A DNA stretch of 57,319 nucleotides from Anaerolineales bacterium UBA5195. Lineage in GTDB: Bacteria; Chloroflexota; Anaerolineae; Anaerolineales; Villigracilaceae. Where the stretch lies: NCBI GenBank assembly GCA_002412925.1, contig DHVZ01000082.1:1-57319 (forward strand), given 5' to 3'. The translations under genes and the position numbers were made by a program. How positions within the stretch are numbered: the first letter of the stretch is position 1; every line of letters begins with the position of its first letter. Below the pieces are notes generated by a model, which worked only from the letters and a program-made list of their open reading frames with translations, was not told the DNA's origin and did not search any database. This document shows positions 48,196 to 56,721 of the stretch, piece after piece.

Positions 48196-49167
48196 CTACC
48201 AGGCGTAGGCTTCGGGCGCTTCGCCGCCGGGGCCGGGGAAGATTTCATCCAGGGCCTTGAGCGCAGCCTCATCGAGTTTGATCTCGAGCGCGCGCAGCGC
48301 ACCGTTCAACTGCTCCAGGGTGCGCGGACCAATAATCGGCGCGGTCACGACCGGGTTGCGCAACAGCCAGGCCAGCGCCACATCGGCGGGCTGTTCGCCA
48401 ATTTGCTTGCAGTAGGCTTCCCATTTTTCGAGTTTGGCGCGGTTCTTTTCGATTTCCTTCTGCGTATCTTCGGAAGCGCGGCGGCCTTTTTCGATTTTCT
48501 CCAGCACGCCGCCCAGCAGGCCGCCCGCCAGCGGCGACCAGGGAATCAGGCCCAAACCGTAATCCTTACAGGCCGGGATGACTTCGAGTTCGATCATGCG
48601 GTCATTCAGGTTGTAGAGGCTCTGCTCGCTGGAAAGCCCCATAAAATGACGCGCTTTGGCGGCTTCGTTGGCTTTGGCAATCTGCCAGCCTGCAAAATTG
48701 GACGAGCCGACATAAATGACCTTACCCTGTTGAACCAGCACTTCGCAAGCCTGCCAGATTTCTTCCCAGGGCGTCAGACGGTCAACATGATGGAACTGGT
48801 ACAAGTCGATGTAGTCGGTTTTCAGGCGCTTGAGCGAGGCCTCGCAAGCCTGGCGGATGTTCAGCGCCGAGAGCCGCTGCTGGTTGGGCCAGTCGCCCAT
48901 CCGGCCATAGACTTTGGTGGCCAGGACAGTTTTCTCGCGCCGCCCACCCGCCTGAGCGAACCAGTGGCCGATGATTTGCTCGGTGACACCCTCGCCGAGC
49001 TTCCAGCCGTAGACATTGGCTGTGTCAAAGAAGTTGATCCCCAACTCGTGGGCCTTGTCCATGATCGCAAAGCTCTCGGCTTCGATGGTCTGGGGGCCGA
49101 AGTTCATCGTCCCCAGGCAAAGCTGGGATACTTTAAGACCGGTGCGGCCTAACTGTGTGAATTCCAT
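48196..49167 (-). CDS. Aldo/keto reductase
   Basis: 323 residues, NADPH-dependent TIM-barrel reductase. Catalytic Tyr in FFDTANVYG, Lys in VLATKVYG, and the YQFHHVDRLTPWEE and SNFAGWQIA segments define the family (YajO/Mgs-like branch). GGAGGAAAC before ATG 49167. Precise substrate unknown. Confidence 0.9.
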   Translation of the reverse strand: MEFTQLGRTGLKVSQLCLGTMNFGPQTIEAESFAIMDKAHELGINFFDTANVYGWKLGEGVTEQIIGHWFAQAGGRREKTVLATKVYGRMGDWPNQQRLSALNIRQACEASLKRLKTDYIDLYQFHHVDRLTPWEEIWQACEVLVQQGKVIYVGSSNFAGWQIAKANEAAKARHFMGLSSEQSLYNLNDRMIELEVIPACKDYGLGLIPWSPLAGGLLGGVLEKIEKGRRASEDTQKEIEKNRAKLEKWEAYCKQIGEQPADVALAWLLRNPVVTAPIIGPRTLEQLNGALRALEIKLDEAALKALDEIFPGPGGEAPEAYAW

Positions 49168-49213
49168 GTTTCCTCCAATCGGCAAGGGCGACTCGATGGG
49201 TCGCCCCTACACG

Positions 49214-49444
49214 CTAATGGGAACAACCCGAGCAATTCCCACCGGAACAGGAACCGCAATCACGATTACCAGATGTGCCGGAAACGGAATGTCCGCCGCT
49301 CATGGCGTAGAATACAGCCACTTTGCGTTTGACATGTTCGCTGCCGCAAACCTGGCAGACCAGCGGAGAATCCGCCTGGCTCATCGGGCGAATGGCTTCG
49401 AATTTCTGGCTGCAATCGAGGCAGAGGTATTCGTAAATGGGCAT
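49214..49444 (-). CDS. FmdB-like zinc-ribbon protein
   Basis: 76 residues. MPIYEYLCLDCSQKFE and CQVCGSEHVKRKV are the FmdB regulatory-protein zinc ribbon, followed by a Gly/Ser/Cys tail. GGAGCGGATT before the ATG. Small ubiquitous protein, linked to formamidase regulation by name only. The open frame upstream is a palindromic element and not coding. Confidence 0.85.
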   Translation of the reverse strand: MPIYEYLCLDCSQKFEAIRPMSQADSPLVCQVCGSEHVKRKVAVFYAMSGGHSVSGTSGNRDCGSCSGGNCSGCSH

Positions 49445-49461
49445 AATCCGCTCCAGAATAA

Positions 49462-49619
49462 TGTCAGTGCGAGGAAGCGCAGCGACTGACACTTGCGCCG
49501 CACTGCGTTCGGTGCAGTGCAGGTGAGCAATCTCCGTTAAACGGCGAGAATTTTGGGCGAGATATGCCCATTTATTGGGAGATTGCCGCGCCGCCAAGAA
49601 CAGGCGGCTCACAACGACA
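49462..49619. repeat. Palindromic element, TGTCRNTGCGAG family, with shared inner hairpin
   Basis: About 158 bp between TGTCAGTGCGAG and CAACGACA. It contains AGCAATCTCC/GGGAGATTGC and, at 49490-49525, the same inner hairpin (ACTGCGTTC, GTGCAGTGCAGGTG) seen at 28530-28567. Confidence 0.7.
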
Positions 49620-49621
49620 GG

Positions 49622-51010
49622 TTACTTGTTCAATTCTTCAACCGTCTTATCCATGGCCTTCAGCACGCCCTCAAGCGTGGCATTCGGGAAACTGCCAAAA
49701 TACGCCGCGAATCCGTCTGCCAAAACGCGGCTGGCCGTGCCCCACCGTGCCGTCTGCGGATAGGGCCCCGCCAGGGGGATCAAATCCAGGGCGGCGGACC
49801 ACTGCGGATTGGAGGCGCGCTCATTTTTGAGCAAAGCGATGGAGGCTGTCCGCACCGGCAGCAGGCCGGTTTCGCGCGCCCAACGCGCCTGATTCTGCGG
49901 CTCCAACATCCAGTGGATGAAGAGCCAGGCGGCCAATTGGCGGGCGGCGCTGGATTTCAAGACAGCGTAATCAGGACCGTAAGCCACAATCCCGGGCTGT
50001 GAGCCTGGGAAAGGCAGCAAGACCCACTCGTCGGTGGAAGCGGCGGCGGCAAAGGCCGCCTTCTGCCCGGCAAGATCGCCCAGGTTGCCGGTGATAAACA
50101 AGGCGCGGCGCGCGGCAAAATGTTCAAAATTGGAAGCGCTCGCCGAAGGCCAGGCGCAGTTGTCTTCGCGTAGGTTGGAAACATACTCCAGCGCGGCGAT
50201 GTTTTCGGGTGTGTCGAAATGGAATTCCCCATCGGCAAAAATCTGCCCGCTGGAGACTGCCAGCCAGGAATACGGAGTCTGCCAGTTGGGGATCACCTCC
50301 AGCGCCAGGCCGCCGTAGCCGTCGTTGGTCAGGTCTTCGTCCATTTTCCAATAAGCGTTGGCCGCGCAAGCCTGTTTGCGAAATTCGTCGGGGGTTTTCG
50401 GGGCCGCGTTAAAGCCCAGGGTGCGGGCAAAGCTGGCATTGTAGAACATAAAGCGCGCCGAACGCACCGCCGGGACGCCGTAACGCACACCTTCCAGCAT
50501 CGATTGCTCCCAGAACGCGGTTGGGATATCATCCTGCCCGACGCCAAATTCAGGGTGCGCAGCATACGGCGCCAGGTCGGCCAGGGCCTCCTGCCAGCCA
50601 AGCAGTTGTTCGGGCAGGGCCACGAGAAGATCGGGATGTTCCGGCGTACGCAGGGATTTGTCTACAGCGGACGAGAGCAGGGTCAAATTACGCTGGGGGA
50701 TGACTTTGACTTTGACACCCCAGCGGTTCGAGAGTGTGAACTCGGCGGCCATCTGCGCAAAAAGGCTGGCGGACGAACCATCCCAGCCGTGCCAGGCGAC
50801 CACTTCGACATCTTTCAGCGCGCTTGGGCTGATCCCCAGGTCTGGCGCGCGGGTGGGCGTTGGGGCCGGGGTGGAAGTGGCAGCAAGCGGCGCGGAGGTC
50901 GATTCCGCCAGCGGAGATGTCTCCGGCTCGCGGGTGAGCAGCGTCACGGTTGGGGTGCAGGCGCCAATTAAAATGGCAGGGAGCAGCAACAGGGGCAGGA
51001 TTCGGCGCAT
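49622..51010 (-). CDS. Extracellular solute-binding lipoprotein (sugar-type ABC)
   Basis: 462 residues. Lipobox ILIGACTP near residue 14, Thr/Pro/Ala linker to about residue 55, then a family-1 solute-binding domain (VEVVAWHGWDGSSASLFAQM start, the C-terminal EPQNQARWARETGLLPVR). Would capture a sugar or oligosaccharide for an ABC importer, though no permease or ATPase genes are adjacent. Located 8 bp after the site-2 protease gene, same direction. Confidence 0.82.
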   Translation of the reverse strand: MRRILPLLLLPAILIGACTPTVTLLTREPETSPLAESTSAPLAATSTPAPTPTRAPDLGISPSALKDVEVVAWHGWDGSSASLFAQMAAEFTLSNRWGVKVKVIPQRNLTLLSSAVDKSLRTPEHPDLLVALPEQLLGWQEALADLAPYAAHPEFGVGQDDIPTAFWEQSMLEGVRYGVPAVRSARFMFYNASFARTLGFNAAPKTPDEFRKQACAANAYWKMDEDLTNDGYGGLALEVIPNWQTPYSWLAVSSGQIFADGEFHFDTPENIAALEYVSNLREDNCAWPSASASNFEHFAARRALFITGNLGDLAGQKAAFAAAASTDEWVLLPFPGSQPGIVAYGPDYAVLKSSAARQLAAWLFIHWMLEPQNQARWARETGLLPVRTASIALLKNERASNPQWSAALDLIPLAGPYPQTARWGTASRVLADGFAAYFGSFPNATLEGVLKAMDKTVEELNK

Positions 51011-51018
51011 GGGTCAGT

Positions 51019-52212
51019 TTATCCAAGCGGCATGAGCGGAACCGGCATGAAGACCAGGATGAAAACAAAGATCATGAAAAATGCCAGCGCCCGGCGGCCA
51101 GGGTCGAGTTCGGTGATCTGATCGAGCGGGTCGGCAGATTGACGGCCAAAGAAGAACAGCAGGGCAATCCACAGCCACCAGCCGCTCCAGAAAAAGCCCA
51201 GGATGGCCATAAACGCGATGATGACCGGCAGGGCATATTTGAGCTTTTTGCCAAACAGAACATACATGACATGCCCGCCATCGAGCTGCCCGGCGGGAAT
51301 CAGGTTGAGCGCGGTAACCAGCAGCCCCGCCCACCCGGCCATGGCAATGGGAGAGATAAAGACATCGGTGCCGCCGATGGGGACAGGCAGGCCGGTGAAA
51401 AAATACTTGACCCAATACAGGAATGGGGAAAGGTCGCCGTAACTGGCGGGGGCAGGTAAAAGCTGGCCGAAAACGATATATTTGGAAAGCAGGTAGAGGA
51501 TCGAATTGCCCTCGATAAATCCGCCTGGGGAAGGCAGGATCGGCCCTGTTTTGGAGACAAACAACCCGTATAAGACCACCGGGATGGCTACCACCAACCC
51601 GGCCAGCGGCCCGGCGATGCCCACGTCGAACAGGATGCGTTTGTTGCGCGGCAACTGCTTCCAAACGATGACTGCGCCCATCGTGCCGAGCAAGGTGGGG
51701 AAAGGAATAAAATACGGCAGGGTCGCGGCAGTTTGATGGTAGCGGGTCATCAGGTAGTGGCCAAATTCATGCGCCAGCAGGATGCCCAGCAAGCTGACCG
51801 CAAAGGGAATGCCGCCATGCAGCAAGGAAAACCAGAGCATTTGCAGGTCTGAACCCGCCTCAGCCAGGATTTCAGGATCAGTGAAATTCATCCCAGTCCA
51901 GACCACACTGATGACGGTGAGCAGGAAAAGCACCACATTCACCCACAGATTGGAGGGTTTTGGGTCAGGCAGGCTGGGAACAAGCAGGATGATGTGGACG
52001 CCGTTTTCATTTTCATCCTTGCGAAAAAGCGGCATCAGGTTGTGTGGACGCAGCGCGGCGGTCAGTTCGTCGAAAGCTTGGATGGAATCCACCAGCAACT
52101 GGCCGCGATACCGGAACAGGTATTCACTGGAGGCGTCGCCCAGGGTAACATCGTTGACGCGGAAAAAACGCCTGATCATCGAATTCAGAAGATCTTGTTC
52201 GGGGAGAGTCAT
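51019..52212 (-). CDS. Site-2 protease family membrane metalloprotease (M50)
   Basis: 397 residues with about six hydrophobic helices. Zinc site HEFGHYLMTRYH and the third ligand in NLIPAGQLDGGHV are the M50 hallmarks. Such proteases cleave anti-sigma factors or signal-peptide remnants within the membrane. The N-terminal ~110 residues are soluble. AGGTGTCTG before the ATG. Probably co-transcribed with the solute-binding lipoprotein. Confidence 0.9.
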   Translation of the reverse strand: MTLPEQDLLNSMIRRFFRVNDVTLGDASSEYLFRYRGQLLVDSIQAFDELTAALRPHNLMPLFRKDENENGVHIILLVPSLPDPKPSNLWVNVVLFLLTVISVVWTGMNFTDPEILAEAGSDLQMLWFSLLHGGIPFAVSLLGILLAHEFGHYLMTRYHQTAATLPYFIPFPTLLGTMGAVIVWKQLPRNKRILFDVGIAGPLAGLVVAIPVVLYGLFVSKTGPILPSPGGFIEGNSILYLLSKYIVFGQLLPAPASYGDLSPFLYWVKYFFTGLPVPIGGTDVFISPIAMAGWAGLLVTALNLIPAGQLDGGHVMYVLFGKKLKYALPVIIAFMAILGFFWSGWWLWIALLFFFGRQSADPLDQITELDPGRRALAFFMIFVFILVFMPVPLMPLG

Positions 52213-52243
52213 CAGACACCTGTGATCAAATCGGTTCTTATGC

Positions 52244-52356
52244 TCAGTAATTCACAAAAATTGAAAGCCTTTCCGATTTTGGGTGTGCGCGGCGGGCAGA
52301 TACCCGCCGCGCACACCCAAAATCGGGCTTCTCTGAGATGTTTCGTGAACTACTGA
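52244..52356. repeat. Palindromic element with a 24-bp perfect hairpin
   Basis: The core is a perfect 24-bp stem (52273-52296 with 52303-52326) with a 6-nt loop; the outer ends TCAGTAATTCAC and GTGAACTACTGA are near-inverted. It ends 11 bp from the 3' end of the tRNA-Sec gene. The stem shares TTTTGGGTRTG with the palindrome at the window end. Confidence 0.78.
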
Positions 52357-52366
52357 TTATTACCAG

Positions 52367-52460
52367 CGGGAGTGCATGGGAGTCGAACCCACCCTGGACC
52401 GCAACGCGGCCCAACACCGATTTTGAAGACCGGGAAGCCCACCGGAACTTATGCACTCCC
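52367..52460 (-). tRNA. selC: tRNA-Sec (anticodon TCA)
   Basis: A 94-nt minus-strand tRNA with the 8-bp acceptor (GGGAGTGC with GCACTCCC), a long variable arm (GGGCCGCGTTGCGGTCC), T arm GGGTTCGACTCCC and anticodon loop CTTCAAA with TCA at 52424-52426. These are the hallmarks of selenocysteine tRNA; no CCA is encoded. It implies Sec incorporation in this organism; selA, selB and selD are not in the window. Confidence 0.9.
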
Positions 52461-52477
52461 ATGACAAGGATACCCTA

Positions 52478-52527
52478 ACTTTGGGAAATTGGGGAATGGC
52501 AAATTGGGGATCTTTGGGAATCAAGGT
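52478..52527. repeat. Loose tandem repeat of TTGGGGAA words
   Basis: Repeats such as TTTGGGAAA, TTGGGGAATGG, TTGGGGATC fill the gap between tRNA-Sec and the next gene; 7-8 nt period. Confidence 0.5.
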
Positions 52528-52865
52528 GTGAATTGGGGCCAGTAAGTTTTAAGATAGTCCAACCCATAATACAGAGCCAGAACAGTCAGAGTTGTGGCGC
52601 AGGTCACTGCCAGGATCGACAGGCCCCCCATCCAGATACCGAGCAAGGCCAGTCCGCGTCCCTTCTCACCGTTGGCGCGCACCTGTCGCAGGGAGGCAAC
52701 TCCCGAAGCCAGCGCAATGCTTCCCAGTAAAACAGCAGACGGGTAACAAACCCAGGCAGTCATCGGGATGGGGACAAAGCCGAGGCAGAACGAGGAGATC
52801 GTCAGGATGGCGGAAAGGAAGCTGACCAGGGCTAAACGATTGGTAGGCGCAGAGGAGAGAATCAT
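52521..52865 (-). CDS. DUF4190-like small membrane protein
   Basis: 114 residues with two main hydrophobic blocks (LVSFLSAILTISSFCLGF and ISILAV-like C-terminal helix) and a basic loop (RQVRANGEKGRGLALLGI) matching DUF4190. Function unknown. Flanked by tRNA-Sec and tRNA-Pro. Confidence 0.65.
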   Translation of the reverse strand: MILSSAPTNRLALVSFLSAILTISSFCLGFVPIPMTAWVCYPSAVLLGSIALASGVASLRQVRANGEKGRGLALLGIWMGGLSILAVTCATTLTVLALYYGLDYLKTYWPQFTP

Positions 52866-52881
52866 GAAATCATCTGATATG

Positions 52882-52909
52882 AAAAAGACCGCCCGAAAGC
52901 GGTCTTTTT
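52882..52909. terminator. Bidirectional terminator before tRNA-Pro
   Basis: AAAAAGACCGC and GCGGTCTTTTT pair around CCGAAA; it ends the tRNA-Pro transcript on the minus strand. Confidence 0.85.
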
Positions 52910-52916
52910 ATTCCAG

Positions 52917-52991
52917 TCGGGGCGCTGAGATTTGAACTCAGGGCCTCTTGCACCCCATGCAAGCGCGCTAGCCGGGCTGCGCCACGCCCCG
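52917..52991 (-). tRNA. tRNA-Pro (anticodon GGG)
   Basis: A 75-nt cloverleaf on the minus strand: acceptor CGGGGCG with CGCCCCG, anticodon stem CTTGC/GCAAG around ATGGGGT (anticodon GGG), T arm CTGAGTTCAAATCTCAG. No encoded CCA. Confidence 0.92.
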
Positions 52992-53126
52992 ATTTGCTTC
53001 AACGGCAGGCCTTGCCGTTTGCGGTCTTGTGTACCGCGAGGCGCTATTATAGCCGTGTTTGTTTTTTTTGGCAATAAGTTTAAGCGGCTCTTTGGGAATC
53101 GCTGCAGCAGGCCCTCGATCAACAAA

Positions 53127-53918
53127 TCACCAATCTTGCGTCAGCCAGGCAAAATATTGATCGAGGCCGCCAACCCAGGAGGGATAGTCGTGCCCGCCCT
53201 TGAGGGGCACAAAAACAAATGGGATTTCTGACCCTGCCAGCAGCAAGGCTGTCACCCGGGCGCGTTCGAACATCAAAGGATCATTCTCGCCGCAGGCCAG
53301 GAAAACTTTGAGTGGAGTTGCATCCGTCAGCGCCGCGAGCCAGCCCTGGAGAGCGGCTTCCTCCCCCGCAATAACCCCGCTGCCAAAAATCCCAACGCTG
53401 GAGAAGGCTTCAGGGTGCTGGAAAGCCAGCCGGTAGGCGGCAATCCCGCCCAGAGAACCTCCAGCCACCGCCCGATGGCGTCTGTCAGCCAGGACACGGT
53501 AGTGTTCTTCAATATAGGGGATGACGTCTTTGAAAATGACCTCCCCCTGCGGGTCAGAATCGGTGTTCTCGGTGGCGACGATCAGAAAGGGCGGCAGGCT
53601 CCCGTCACGGATCAGGCGATCGGCGGCCGGATCTGCACCAGCGTTGAACCAGGCGGCGGGGCCGCTGCCACGCCCGGGAATCAGGTAAAGCACGGGGTAG
53701 GCAATCGTCTGGTCGTGGTAACAGGGTGGCAGGTAGAGATTGATCCGGTAGCCATAGCCGCGGGTGGGGCTATCCATCTCGATTGAGACAATTTCCCCTG
53801 CTTTGGCGCAGCGCACAACCGTTGGCGAGGGTGATGGTAAAGACGCTGGAACCGATGCTGAGGGATGGCAGCCAGCCAGCAGGAGCAAGAAAAGTGTGAA
53901 GACCAGCTTGTTTTTCAT
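53127..53918 (-). CDS. Alpha/beta-hydrolase esterase lipoprotein (esterase D / enterochelin-esterase-like)
   Basis: About 263 residues. Lipobox LLAGCHP near residue 15. Nucleophile in AVAGGSLGGIAAY, acid in GENDPLMF, His in GGHDYPSWV; GRGSGPAAWF shapes the oxyanion hole. Member of the putative-esterase/Fes family, acting on esters or as a mycolyl-type transferase. Start chosen at ATG 53918 for its signal peptide; the ribosome-binding site is weak. It follows the toroid-protein gene with 14 bp between. Confidence 0.85.
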   Translation of the reverse strand: MKNKLVFTLFLLLLAGCHPSASVPASLPSPSPTVVRCAKAGEIVSIEMDSPTRGYGYRINLYLPPCYHDQTIAYPVLYLIPGRGSGPAAWFNAGADPAADRLIRDGSLPPFLIVATENTDSDPQGEVIFKDVIPYIEEHYRVLADRRHRAVAGGSLGGIAAYRLAFQHPEAFSSVGIFGSGVIAGEEAALQGWLAALTDATPLKVFLACGENDPLMFERARVTALLLAGSEIPFVFVPLKGGHDYPSWVGGLDQYFAWLTQDW

Positions 53919-53932
53919 GCTTTGGAGTCTTT

Positions 53933-54952
53933 TCAGCTTGCCTGCACAGCTTTCAAGACGCGCAGCGCCCGGAGCGTGACCCATTTGTTGGGTTGTTTCT
54001 TTGCCCCAAAATCGACCCAGGTTTTGCCAGTGTAGTCATACTCCAGCGCCCAGCGGCCGCTTTCGTCCTGCTTTTCGCGGATCAGCGCCAGTGAGCGCGA
54101 GAGGCGCGGGTCACTGCCAAATCCCAGGGCCGCCAGCGCTTCGGCAACCTGGAGCAGATCGGTGATATAGAAAACCGGGAAACCGAATTTCCACCAGTTT
54201 TGGCTCGGTTTACTCGCATATCCCGCAGGATAAGCCGCCTCGGCAGGGTCCACGCTCAACAAAAAGTCGACCCCCTGCTGGATGGCGCGTTGGATGGCCG
54301 GCGTGCGGCGTTCATTGGGCCATTTTCCCAGGGCCAGCATGACCTTGGCGCCACCCCAAGCACATGGCAGTTTGTTATTGGCCCCGCAGGCAAAGATCGG
54401 GCCGCACTTGCCCGCATAGTAACGGACTACCGCCTGACGGTCCTCCGCTGGAGCAATCCCTTCGCCGGTGACGCTGCGGGCCATCCAATCAAAGGCGGTT
54501 TCCAGGCGCAAGTCGTCACAGCCCAGTTCGAGCAAGGCCCAGGCCAGGTTGCCCTGTAAACAATCAACTGTGCCTGAAGGGGCGCCAGTCAGGGTGAATT
54601 GACCGTTTGCCGTCAAGGCCTGTTCCAAAAGGTAAGCGCAGGCCCGAGCAATCCGTTCATCTTCCCTGATCGAGGCTCCCAACTGCGCCAACAGGATGAT
54701 CGCCCAGACTGTCGAACGATACTTTGGATTGTATCCAGGCCCCGGCTCGACCCAGTAACCGTCCGCTTCCATCTTGCTCAGAACGATGTCAATCGGTCCG
54801 GCCTGGTGAGCGGCCTGACGAGCGGCGCGCAACTCGGCATCATCCGCGGGGCGCTCCAGCAAATCCCTCAATGCCAGGTATCTAAGATTGGGAGAATCGG
54901 GTTCCAATAACCAGGCCAGCGAATCCCCGTTGAGCTGTTGTTGCCAGGACAT
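53933..54952 (-). CDS. Alpha/alpha-toroid (prenyltransferase/squalene-cyclase-like) protein
   Basis: 339 residues of helical repeats with QxxxG-W-type phrases (GYWVEPGPGYNPKYRSTVW, GTVDCLQGNLAWALLELG, KPSQNWWKFGFPVFYITDLL, DESGRWALEYDYTGKTW). This fold is shared by terpene cyclases, prenyltransferases and glycoside-binding toroids; no DXDD catalytic motif of squalene cyclases was seen, so function is uncertain. GGAGGTTTT before the ATG. Confidence 0.65.
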   Translation of the reverse strand: MSWQQQLNGDSLAWLLEPDSPNLRYLALRDLLERPADDAELRAARQAAHQAGPIDIVLSKMEADGYWVEPGPGYNPKYRSTVWAIILLAQLGASIREDERIARACAYLLEQALTANGQFTLTGAPSGTVDCLQGNLAWALLELGCDDLRLETAFDWMARSVTGEGIAPAEDRQAVVRYYAGKCGPIFACGANNKLPCAWGGAKVMLALGKWPNERRTPAIQRAIQQGVDFLLSVDPAEAAYPAGYASKPSQNWWKFGFPVFYITDLLQVAEALAALGFGSDPRLSRSLALIREKQDESGRWALEYDYTGKTWVDFGAKKQPNKWVTLRALRVLKAVQAS

Positions 54953-54969
54953 AAAACCTCCGTTTTTTT

Positions 54970-55413
54970 TCAGTGGGCGGCTTTCACATCTTTCAAATGC
55001 ATCTGAATGTGCCCGTTGACAATCTCCAGATGTTCCTCCGGGGTATAGTCTCGTGAGCCTTTTTTGTACGGGATTACCGTGAGACTGGGGTTCAGGATGT
55101 TAGCTTGAATAATTCCATGAGCAGCAGAAAATCTTTCCAGAACTTGTTCGAGGGTCAATGGGCGCATCTCATCCACGCCCCGCTGATTAAGTTCGACAAA
55201 CTTGCCTTTCAGCGGCATGGGCTTGACCCCGTGGACGAGGTCATTGACGTTGCGGGCAAAACTTTCGTGCCAGAAGGTCAGGTGAGCCAAAACATCCCTG
55301 GCCGTCCAGAGTTCATAGACCAGCCTGTCCGGCTCGGTCATGGCCTGGTAGGTGGCCAGGAGTTCAAAAACGTTCTCGTTGAGCTGTTTGAGCAGAGCTT
55401 CGCGCGTTTCCAT
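54970..55413 (-). CDS. ClbS/DfsB family DinB-like protein
   Basis: About 147 residues, DinB-fold. TARDVLAHLTFWHESFARN and TPEEHLEIVNGHIQMHLKD hold the expected His residues of the ClbS/DfsB family (ClbS protects against colibactin by opening its cyclopropane; others are uncharacterised). Preceded by the NUDIX gene with 2 bp between, so co-transcribed. GGGAATAAGC before ATG 55413; TTG 55425 is a less likely start. Confidence 0.8.
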   Translation of the reverse strand: METREALLKQLNENVFELLATYQAMTEPDRLVYELWTARDVLAHLTFWHESFARNVNDLVHGVKPMPLKGKFVELNQRGVDEMRPLTLEQVLERFSAAHGIIQANILNPSLTVIPYKKGSRDYTPEEHLEIVNGHIQMHLKDVKAAH

Positions 55414-55415
55414 GC

Positions 55416-56069
55416 TTATTCCCAATCAAAGTGCGCCTGGAAATTTCCTTTCCTGGCCTGATAAGCATCAGCGATGCGTTTGGCATGGCCCGGATAAAGC
55501 TCCGCTGGAAGTTCGTTTTCGGGGAACCAACGGATTTCCAGGGTTTCGTGGGGGTCAAAAGCTGCGGGGGGTTGTTCCACCACCGGTTCGCACCAAAAGG
55601 TGAACTTGTAGACCTGTTGGGCTCCGGCCCTGTCCGAAAAACGCGAATCATACACGCCGACCAGGGCCATGGGGACACAACGAATACCGGTTTCCTCGTA
55701 GGTTTCGCGGACAACCGCCTCAGCCGGGGTCTCGCCGACTTCCATTTGCCCGGCGGGCATGGCCCACAGGTGGTTGTCTGTCCGCCGCATCAGTAAAATC
55801 TGACCTGCTTGATCGATCACCGCCGCCGCACCCGCCACGACGGGGGACATGCGGGTAAAGAGGGTCGCTTTCAAGGGCGCCAAAGCTTCGAGCGGTTGGG
55901 CGGTGGCGTAGGCGAACATCTCCAACGCCAGGTTTTGAAGGCACTCATACCGGCCTTGATCGTAAGGGTCTTTGACGTACTTCAACCCTGTGGCCGATAA
56001 ATCCCGGAGTTTGTCAGCCCAGATGGCGATTTGTGCGGCAGGGGGGATGGCTTCATGTTGTTTGGTCAT
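55416..56069 (-). CDS. NUDIX hydrolase with N-terminal helical domain
   Basis: 217 residues. The first ~65 residues (QIAIWADKLRDLSATGLKY) form the NUDIX_N_2-like domain; the NUDIX box is GQMEVGETPAEAVVRETYEE followed by TGI, with LLMRRTDNHLWAMPAG before it. Substrate unknown; relatives act on ADP-ribose or coenzyme derivatives. Precedes the ClbS-like gene by 2 bp. Confidence 0.88.
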   Translation of the reverse strand: MTKQHEAIPPAAQIAIWADKLRDLSATGLKYVKDPYDQGRYECLQNLALEMFAYATAQPLEALAPLKATLFTRMSPVVAGAAAVIDQAGQILLMRRTDNHLWAMPAGQMEVGETPAEAVVRETYEETGIRCVPMALVGVYDSRFSDRAGAQQVYKFTFWCEPVVEQPPAAFDPHETLEIRWFPENELPAELYPGHAKRIADAYQARKGNFQAHFDWE

Positions 56070-56104
56070 GGTTTGTTTTTTCGATCACTCCAATTGCCCA
56101 GGAA

Positions 56105-56593
56105 TCAATACTTTTCCCAGTGCAGCACCAGCGCCAACGCTTTTTTCTCTGGCGTGCGGGGTGTTTCGGCGGCCACGCCCACCGGGATCAAGGCCATCAG
56201 CCGTTTTTCGGCTGGCACTCCCAGAAGAGACTTGAACTCCCCTTCAAGCGGCAAGGCATCCCCTTCCACCCAGCAGGCTCCATAGCCCAGGGCAACACTC
56301 GCCAGGAGCATATTCTCAATCGCCGCCGAGCCATCTTCCACCCACCAGCGTGAGACCGGATCCATGACGACCGCAATCACTGCCCCGGCTTTCTCCATCC
56401 AGGCCCCGGCCAGTTTGAACTGTGCGATGGTTGCCCGGTCGGTCACAACCACAAAAACCCAGGGCTGACGGTTGCTCCCGGTCGCCGCCAATCGACCTGC
56501 ATCCACGATCGTCTCCAGATCGGCTTTCGGGATCGCCTCCCCGGTATAGCGGCGAACACTTCTTCGTGTGCGTAGCGCTTCAAGTGTCTCCAT
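56105..56593 (-). CDS. Nitroreductase family protein
   Basis: About 162 residues, the short nitroreductase class. RTRRSVRRYTGEAIPK binds FMN phosphate; AARLAATGSNRQPWVFVVV and WVEDGSAAIENMLLASVALGYGACWVEG are typical. AGGAGTAAACGAA before ATG 56593. It is an FMN-dependent oxidoreductase; natural substrate unknown. Confidence 0.9.
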   Translation of the reverse strand: METLEALRTRRSVRRYTGEAIPKADLETIVDAGRLAATGSNRQPWVFVVVTDRATIAQFKLAGAWMEKAGAVIAVVMDPVSRWWVEDGSAAIENMLLASVALGYGACWVEGDALPLEGEFKSLLGVPAEKRLMALIPVGVAAETPRTPEKKALALVLHWEKY

Positions 56594-56721
56594 TTCGTTT
56601 ACTCCTGTCATCAAAACCAGCTTTCATCAGATTCAAAAAATCCCCAGCGGCTTGTCCAGCCAACCATGCCTGGGCATTGGTTCGCCCGTCCTTAACCAGG
56701 CAGCTCGGAGCCAATGACGAA

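Noticed and set aside
52367..52460. tRNA-Ser or suppressor tRNA instead of tRNA-Sec
   Set aside because: Anticodon TCA with an 8-bp acceptor stem and long variable arm is the selenocysteine form.
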